Shown piece by piece: positions 58,862 to 64,000 of a stretch of 64,000 nucleotides of DNA. The notes beneath the pieces were generated by a model that saw nothing but the letters and a program-made list of their open reading frames with translations, made no database searches and was not told where the DNA came from. The position numbers were made by a program, and so were the translations under genes. Within the stretch, counting starts at the first letter, position 1. Every line of letters starts with the position of its first letter. The DNA comes from JAYFNU01 sp034933305 (GTDB lineage: Bacteria > Bacillota > Clostridia > Oscillospirales > Ruminococcaceae): contig JAYFNU010000001.1 in assembly GCA_034933305.1 (NCBI GenBank), positions 178,921 to 242,920 on the forward strand, in the 5' to 3' direction.

Positions 58862-59953
58862 ATGTCTTTCTCTTTGCCGGTCTATCGCCGGCCCGACTTT
58901 TCCGCGGCGCTCTTTGCGGGCGCGCCGGACGTCAAAACCGCGCCGGCGGCGGACGGCGTCGCGCCGGAGGGCTTCCACAGCACCTCCATGTTCCCCGAAT
59001 ATTTCAAGGTCGGCGGCGCATGGACGCTTGCCGCGCGCAGCCGGATGGACGCGAGCGTCGTCCTGCGCGCGGACGGCGGGCTCGACGTCGTCGAGAACCG
59101 CAACCTGAAAAAGGGCGACCGCGTCGTCCTCGGGCGCACCGAGCGGGGCGAGGAGGGCATCTTCGTGCACGCCGACGGCTTTTCCGACGGCGGCGCGCAG
59201 AGCGCCGATCAGTTCGCCTTCCGCGCCGGTCGCAGCCGCGAGACGTCCTACACGAAGGACTACGACGAGCTCGCCGCGCTGCTCGAATACGAGCGCGGCC
59301 GCGGCAAGATCATCTGGGTCATGGGGCCGGCGTTCGCCTTCGACGCGGGCGCGCGCGACGCGATGGTCCGCATCGTGAAGGCGGGCTATGTCCACGGCCT
59401 CATGGCGGGCAACGCGCTCGCGACACACGACCTCGAGGGCAGCCACCTGCACACGGCGCTCGGCCAGGACATCTATACCCAGCGCAGCGTGCCCAACGGC
59501 CACTACAACCATCTCGACGTCATCAACCGCGTGCGCGCGTGCGGCTCCATCCCCGCGTTTATCGAAAAATACCGGCCGGAGGACGGCATCGTCTGCGCCT
59601 GCGTGCAGAAGAACGTGCCCCTCGTGCTCACCGGCTCCATCCGGGACGACGGGCCGCTGCCCGAGGTGATCGGGGACGCCTATGCGGGCCAGAGCGCCAT
59701 GCGCGCGATGGTCGGCGACGCGACGACGGTCATCTGTCTCGCGACGATGCTGCACACCATCGCGGCGGGAAACATGACGCCCAGCTTCCACGTCGGGCCG
59801 GACGGGACGGTGCGCCCCGTCTATCTCTACACCGTCGACGCCGACGAGTTCGTCGTCAACAAGCTGCTCGACCGCGGCAGCCTGTCCGCGCGCACGATCG
59901 TCACGAACGTGCAGGACTTCATCACGAAGCTCGCCGGCCGGCTGGGCGTGTGA
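58862..59953 (+). CDS. LOR/SDH-domain protein, probable ornithine cyclodeaminase (ArgZ/AgrE C-terminal type)
   Basis: 363 residues. The C-terminal two thirds match the TIGR00300 LOR/SDH region: VHGLMAGNALATHDLEG (about residues 178-194), NGHYNHLDVINRVRACGSIP, VLTGSIRDDGPLPEVIGD, MLHTIAAGNMTPS and KLLDRGS. In cyanobacterial ArgZ/AgrE this domain converts ornithine to proline and ammonia. GAGG precedes the ATG at 58862 (an in-frame GTG at 58853 overlaps that site). With ArcA and the carbamoyltransferase, it could finish an arginine-to-proline route. Confidence 0.82.
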   Translation: MSFSLPVYRRPDFSAALFAGAPDVKTAPAADGVAPEGFHSTSMFPEYFKVGGAWTLAARSRMDASVVLRADGGLDVVENRNLKKGDRVVLGRTERGEEGIFVHADGFSDGGAQSADQFAFRAGRSRETSYTKDYDELAALLEYERGRGKIIWVMGPAFAFDAGARDAMVRIVKAGYVHGLMAGNALATHDLEGSHLHTALGQDIYTQRSVPNGHYNHLDVINRVRACGSIPAFIEKYRPEDGIVCACVQKNVPLVLTGSIRDDGPLPEVIGDAYAGQSAMRAMVGDATTVICLATMLHTIAAGNMTPSFHVGPDGTVRPVYLYTVDADEFVVNKLLDRGSLSARTIVTNVQDFITKLAGRLGV

Positions 59954-59974
59954 CTTGCGGCAGGATCGGCGGAA

Positions 59975-60010
59975 GGGGCCGCTCCCCGGGTGGGGCGCGG
60001 CCCCTTTTTT
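59975..60010 (+). terminator. Terminator of the carbamoyltransferase operon
   Basis: GGGGCCGC (59975-59982) with GCGGCCCC (59997-60004), an inner CCCC/GGGG pairing, then six T residues. Confidence 0.93.
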
Positions 60011-60041
60011 GTGCTTCGCGGGCGCGGATTTCGTTAAAACC

Positions 60042-60101
60042 TTGACAATCCCCGCGCGCACGGGTAAACTGAAGATGCGAAAATATGTGCATTGTGCACA
60101 T
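60042..60101 (+). promoter_or_regulatory. Promoter and inverted repeat of the flavoprotein-aconitase X operon
   Basis: TTGACA (60042-60047), N17, TAAACT (60065-60070). Downstream is the perfect inverted repeat ATGTGCA-TTG-TGCACAT (60085-60101), well placed for a repressor. The leader to the TTG start is about 100 nt. Confidence 0.75.
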
Positions 60102-60177
60102 GGCGTCAAAACGGGCCGCAGAAAAATTTGTCAAATTCTGCGTTTTTTGCGGCCGACGGAAGAAAGGGGAAACGACA

Positions 60178-62228
60178 TTGAAAGCAGCCTACGAGCCTCT
60201 GTTCACCCCGTGGAAGATCGGCAATGTGGAGATCAAGAACCGCATCGTCATGACCTCCATGGGCGGCACTTCCATTTTCGGCTGGATGGAGCCGAACCAC
60301 TTCGACAGGGAGGCGGCCGGTTTTCTTCTCGAGCGCGCGAAAAACAACGTCGGTCTCATCCTGCCGGGCATCGCCCCCATCCGCGACATCCTGCTGGGCA
60401 AATGGCTTTATCAGGGCAAGGGGAAATTCGACGAGCTGCGGGAATTCATGGACGAGTTCCACAAGACGGGCTGCAAGCTGTTCATTCAGCTGACGGCCGG
60501 CTTCGGCCGTTCGCTCGCCATCAACGACATCATGGTCAAGGCGCTGCACAACAAGGCGCTCGGGACGGCGCTCAAGCCCTTCCTCGATGTCAGCTATCTC
60601 ACGGCGAGCGCGAGCGCGACGCCCAACCGCTGGGAGGACAGCTGCATCTCCCGCCCGCTGACGGTGAAGGAGATCGACGAGATGGTCGAGGCCTTTGCGA
60701 AGACGGCGAAGCTGTGCATGGACGCGGGGGTCGACGGCGTCGAGGTGCACGCGGTGCACGAGGGCTATCTGCTCGATCAGTTCACGATGAAATACACGAA
60801 CCTGCGCACCGATGAATACGGCGGCAGCTTCGAGAACCGCTACCGCTTCCCGGTCGAGATCGTCCGGGCCATCAAGGCCGCCTGCGGCGCGGATTTTCCC
60901 GTCTCGCTGCGCTATTCCGTCGTGTCGAAGACCAAGGGCTTCGGCAAGGGCGCGCTGCCCGGGGAGAAATACACGGAAGTCGGCCGCGACATGGCCGAGA
61001 GCGAGAAGGCCGCGAAATATCTGCAGGATGCCGGCTACGACATGCTCAACTGCGACAACGGGACCTACGACGCGTGGTACTGGGCGCATCCGGCGCCTTA
61101 TATGCCCCAGAACTGCAACCTCGAGGAGGTCCGGCACATCAAGAAGTTCGTCGACATCCCGGTCGTCTGCGCCGGCGCATGGAACCGGAAGCCGGCGCGG
61201 CGGCCGTGAAGGCGGGCGAGATCGACGGCGTCGGCATCGCGCGGCAGTTCCTGTGCGATCCGGCGTGGGTGACGAAGCTCATGAAGGGCGACGAGGCGTC
61301 CATCCGGCCGTGCATCTGCTGCCACAACGCCTGCTTCAACATGGCCCACTACAACGGCGTCGGCAACGACCAGTCGCTCGCGGACAACGCGGGCATGGCG
61401 CGCTGCGCGCTCAACCCCGAGACGATGCAGTCGAAGAAATACCGCATCGAGCCGGCGCGCCGGCCGAAAAACGTGGCCGTCATCGGGGGCGGCATCGGCG
61501 GCATGGAGGCCGCGCGCGTGCTGACGCTGCGCGGGCCCAAGGCCACGATCTATGAAAAGAGCGACCGCCTCGGCGGCGTGTTCGTCCCCGCGGCGGCCCC
61601 GTCCTTCAAGGAGAAGGACCGCGCGCTCATCGAGTGGTACAAAAAGGAGATCGCCGACCTCGGCATCGAGGTCAGGTTCAACACCGAGGTGAAGGACATC
61701 GCCTCGCTCGGCGCGGACGAGGTCGTCGTCGCGACGGGCAGCAAAGCCCGCACGCTGCCCGTGAAGGGCGCGGAAAAGGCCGTCGAGGCCTGCGACTATC
61801 TGCTCGGCGCGCCGGTCGGCGACAGGGTCATCATCATCGGCGGCGGCCTGACGGGCTGCGAGATCGCGCTCGACCTCTACAAAAAGGGGAAGACCCCCGT
61901 CATCGTCGAGATGAAGAACGACCTCATCGCCGTCAAGGGCGTCTGCCTCGCGAATTCCTCCTATCTGCGCGATTTCTTCGCGCTGAACAAGGTGGAGGTG
62001 CACCTCGAGACGTCGCTGTGCGAGATCACCGACACCGGCGTGGTCGCACGCGACAAGAGCGGGAAGACCTTCGCCATCGACGGCGACACGGTGCTGCTGT
62101 CGGTCGGCTATGTGCCGACGCCGCTCGCCCCGAAGGGCGCGCACGTCCACCTCGTGGGCGACTGCGACGGCATCGGCAACCTGCGCACGGTCATCTGGCG
62201 CGCGTGGGACGTCGCCATGGCGATATAA
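60178..62228 (+). pseudogene. Enoate reductase/2,4-dienoyl-CoA reductase-like flavoprotein, frameshifted
   Basis: Old-yellow-enzyme-type FMN barrel joined to a 4Fe-4S site and an FAD/NAD domain, about 683 residues if intact. Part 1 (60178-61209, TTG start with GGGGA upstream): YEPLFTPWKIGNVEIKNRIV, HAVHEGYLLDQFTMKYTN, RTDEYGGSFENRYRF. Part 2 (frame beginning about 61175, ending 62228): GEIDGVGIARQFLCDP, CICCHNACFNM plus a later Cys (cluster), VAVIGGGIGGMEAARV and VIIIGGGLTGCE. The frame changes near 61173-61178, where GGCGCATG replaces an expected GGCCGCATG (loss of one base breaks the Gly-Arg-Met motif). Otherwise both parts are well conserved, so a sequencing error or a very recent mutation is likely. 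Confidence 0.85.
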
Positions 62229-62243
62229 GGGAAGGAGAAACGC

Positions 62244-63515
62244 ATGAAACTGACACAGGAACAGCAGGCCATCCTCGACGGCGGCAAGGGCGAGGTCATG
62301 GCCAAGATCATGAAGACCCTCGTCATGTACGGCGATACCTTCGGCGCGGAAAAGATGGTGCCGGTCACGTCGACCTACGGCCACATCGTCACGAGCTTCG
62401 GCGTCATCATCATCAAGGGCGTGTTCGAGCTCATGGACGAGCTCATCGCCGCGGGCGTGACGTCGCCGCAGAAATTCTCGGCCGATCCGCGCCCGGTCGA
62501 TCCCAACGTCCCGAAGAGCCTCCTGCAGGACATCGTTTTCAAGGTGATGTACGGGCCGCAGAAGCGCTATGAGGAGCAGCTCAAAAAGATCGGGCTGCTG
62601 GGCGACGACGCCTTCACCTGCGCGTGCTATTTCCCCGAAGTCGGCAACCGCCCGAAGAAGGGCGATGTGCTGTCGTGGGCCGAGTCGAGCGCGGTCAACT
62701 ACGCGAACTCGGTGCTCGGCGCGCGCTGCAACCGCAACTCCGGCATCATCGAGATGTTCGGCTCCATCGTCGGCTTCGTGCCGTATTTCGGCCTGCTCAC
62801 CGACGAGGGGCGCCGGGCGTCGTGGATCGTCGAGATCAAAACGACGCAGAAGCCGGAGGCGCAGCTGCTCGGCTCCGCCATCGGCATGAAGGTCCTCGAG
62901 GACGTGCCGTTCGTGCGCGGGCTCGACAAATGGATCGGCACCGAGCTCAACGACGACGCCTGCGCCTACCTCAAGGATTTCGGCGCGGCGACGGCGTCGA
63001 ACGGCTCCGTCGGCCTCTACCACATCGAGCACCTCACGCCCGAGGCGGTCGAGATGGGCGAGAAGCTCATCCGGCCGGACGCGAAGGTCTACGTCGTCGA
63101 CGACGCGGAGCTCGCGCGCGTCAAGGCGTCCTATCCGGTCATCTGGAAGGACAAGGACGCGGCGCCGAAGCTCTGCTTCATGGGCTGCCCGCACATGACG
63201 CTGTCGCAGCTCGACGACTGGACGCGGCGGCTGGAGGAGAAGCTCGCGCAGAAGGGCCGCAAAAAGGTCGCCATCCGCACCGTCTTCACGAGCGCGCCCG
63301 CCGTCATCCGGGAGTTCGAAAAGACGGAAAACAGCAAAAAGCTGCGCGACATGGGCGTCGTGCTGTCCTACATCTGCCCGCTCATGTACATGAACAATCC
63401 GCTGTGCGCCAAGATGCCGGTCATCACGAACTCCAACAAGCTCAGGACCTATACGACGTCCCGCTATTACTCCGACGCCGAGATCCTCGACCAGATCACA
63501 GGAGGTGCGCGATAA
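62244..63515 (+). CDS. Aconitase X large (catalytic) subunit
   Basis: 423 residues. AcnX_L family (formerly DUF521): MKLTQEQQAILDGGKGEVMAKIM at the N-terminus (positions 1-23), VTSTYGHIVTSFG, ARCNRNSGI (iron-sulfur Cys), FMGCPHMTLSQL and YICPLMYM. Dehydratase with an iron-sulfur centre; characterised members act on cis-3-hydroxy-L-proline or mevalonate 5-phosphate. GGAAGGAG precedes the ATG. The stop overlaps the small-subunit start by one base (TAATG), as in two-subunit types. Sits directly behind the flavoprotein reductase. Confidence 0.92.
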   Translation: MKLTQEQQAILDGGKGEVMAKIMKTLVMYGDTFGAEKMVPVTSTYGHIVTSFGVIIIKGVFELMDELIAAGVTSPQKFSADPRPVDPNVPKSLLQDIVFKVMYGPQKRYEEQLKKIGLLGDDAFTCACYFPEVGNRPKKGDVLSWAESSAVNYANSVLGARCNRNSGIIEMFGSIVGFVPYFGLLTDEGRRASWIVEIKTTQKPEAQLLGSAIGMKVLEDVPFVRGLDKWIGTELNDDACAYLKDFGAATASNGSVGLYHIEHLTPEAVEMGEKLIRPDAKVYVVDDAELARVKASYPVIWKDKDAAPKLCFMGCPHMTLSQLDDWTRRLEEKLAQKGRKKVAIRTVFTSAPAVIREFEKTENSKKLRDMGVVLSYICPLMYMNNPLCAKMPVITNSNKLRTYTTSRYYSDAEILDQITGGAR

Positions 63516-63952
63516 TGGAAAAAACCTTCAGGGGGCGCGTCGTGGTGCCCGGCGAAGCGACGCTCAAGGCGCTCGTCTCCCACGGCGGACTCAACACCCT
63601 CGCGTCCTTCAAGGACTGCAAACAGGGAAAGAACATCTGCACGGACCAGAATAACCCCGACCTCTACGGAAAATCGACCGTGGGCGTCGCGCTGTGCCTG
63701 CCGCAGACGATCGGCTCGACGACGGGCGGCATGGTGCTGTTCAACGCGGCCGTCATCGGCTGCAATCCCGGCGCGCTGCTGTTCTCAAAGCCCATCGACT
63801 CGCTCGCCGCGGCGGGCGCCATCCTCGCGTCGGTCTGGACGCCGAACAACATTCCGACGGTCGACGGCCTCGGCGAAGAATTTCTCGGCTTCGTCAGGGA
63901 CGGCATGACCGTCGCCATCCGCGCGGACGGCGAGGTCGTCGTCTCGGACTGA
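63515..63952 (+). CDS. Aconitase X small (swivel) subunit
   Basis: 145 residues, AcnX_S/swivel family (formerly DUF126): FRGRVVVPGEATLKALVS, then GGLNTLASFKD, and GKSTVGVALCLPQTIGSTTGG with the conserved serine region, and FSKPIDSLAAAGAILAS. Pairs with the large subunit to form the active dehydratase. AGGAGG lies upstream in the large-subunit gene. Only 48 bases follow to the window end, with no recognisable feature. Confidence 0.92.
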   Translation: MEKTFRGRVVVPGEATLKALVSHGGLNTLASFKDCKQGKNICTDQNNPDLYGKSTVGVALCLPQTIGSTTGGMVLFNAAVIGCNPGALLFSKPIDSLAAAGAILASVWTPNNIPTVDGLGEEFLGFVRDGMTVAIRADGEVVVSD

Positions 63953-64000
63953 CCGCGCGTTTCGGACCGCGCGTCCGCATGACTGCAGCAGGGGCCCGCC

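Noticed and set aside
1..64000. CRISPR arrays, insertion sequences, prophage or integrated elements
   Set aside because: No regularly spaced direct repeats, transposase or integrase reading frames, or attachment-site duplication beside the single tRNA were seen.

Overview
The window is a 64 kb chromosomal segment of high G+C content. It is densely coded, with strong AGGAGG-type ribosome binding sites, occasional TTG starts, short operons with ATGA overlaps, and intrinsic terminators. Two [FeFe] hydrogenase-family proteins, a bifunctional AdhE, ECF transport, a mannose-family PTS and a PduL phosphotransacylase point to a GC-rich, strictly anaerobic, fermentative Firmicute (Clostridia, perhaps an Oscillospiraceae/Christensenellales-type gut lineage). 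This placement is inferred from gene content only. No CRISPR array, prophage or insertion sequence is visible.

Layout. 1-1280: a type-4 uracil-DNA glycosylase cut by the left edge, and pduL. 1295-7208 (minus): a GntR-controlled operon encoding a GntR/UTRA regulator, PfkB sugar or nucleoside kinase, ECF S component, fused two-domain ECF ATPase, EcfT and ADP-ribosylglycohydrolase. It looks like import and processing of a ribosyl or nucleoside-like compound. 7311-9381 (plus): a cupin, an iron alcohol dehydrogenase and a CMD-family protein behind a MerR-type promoter with a 19-bp spacer. 9406-22611: a signalling block with a REC-GGDEF*-EAL phosphodiesterase, a membrane diguanylate cyclase, and three consecutive cytosolic hybrid histidine kinases on the minus strand. 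The EAL gene and the kinase operon share an identical 22-nt element at their promoters. 22694-27391: a 56-aa membrane protein, an XRE regulator with a nucleoside phosphorylase, and an MFS sugar transporter with a GH2 glycosidase. 27633-30903: an exported-sensor hybrid kinase.

30926-42829: a DUF134-NifX fusion, then a 7-gene minus-strand operon. It starts at a Rex-like site with adhE and continues with an APH-type kinase, a 2Fe-2S thioredoxin-like ferredoxin, a FlK-type thioesterase, a group C (PAS-containing) sensory hydrogenase, a SpoIIE-type phosphatase and a group B hydrogenase. A LysR gene, tRNA-Leu(CAG) and a second alcohol dehydrogenase with its own Rex-like site follow. The operon reads as a redox/H2-sensing kinase-phosphatase module co-transcribed with the ethanol pathway, and is the most interesting system here.

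42918-56324: a 13-gene minus-strand amino-sugar PTS operon (SIS, IIC, IID, IIA, IIB, a membrane protein, an oxidoreductase, NagA-like, ceramidase-like, SIS, HPr, HAD, MurQ). Next come cutC and a HAD gene, and on the plus strand a canonical nagA. 56353-60010: arginine deiminase diverging from ornithine carbamoyltransferase plus a LOR/SDH-type ornithine cyclodeaminase-like protein. 60042-63952: an enoate-reductase-like flavoprotein broken by a one-base frameshift, then both subunits of aconitase X.
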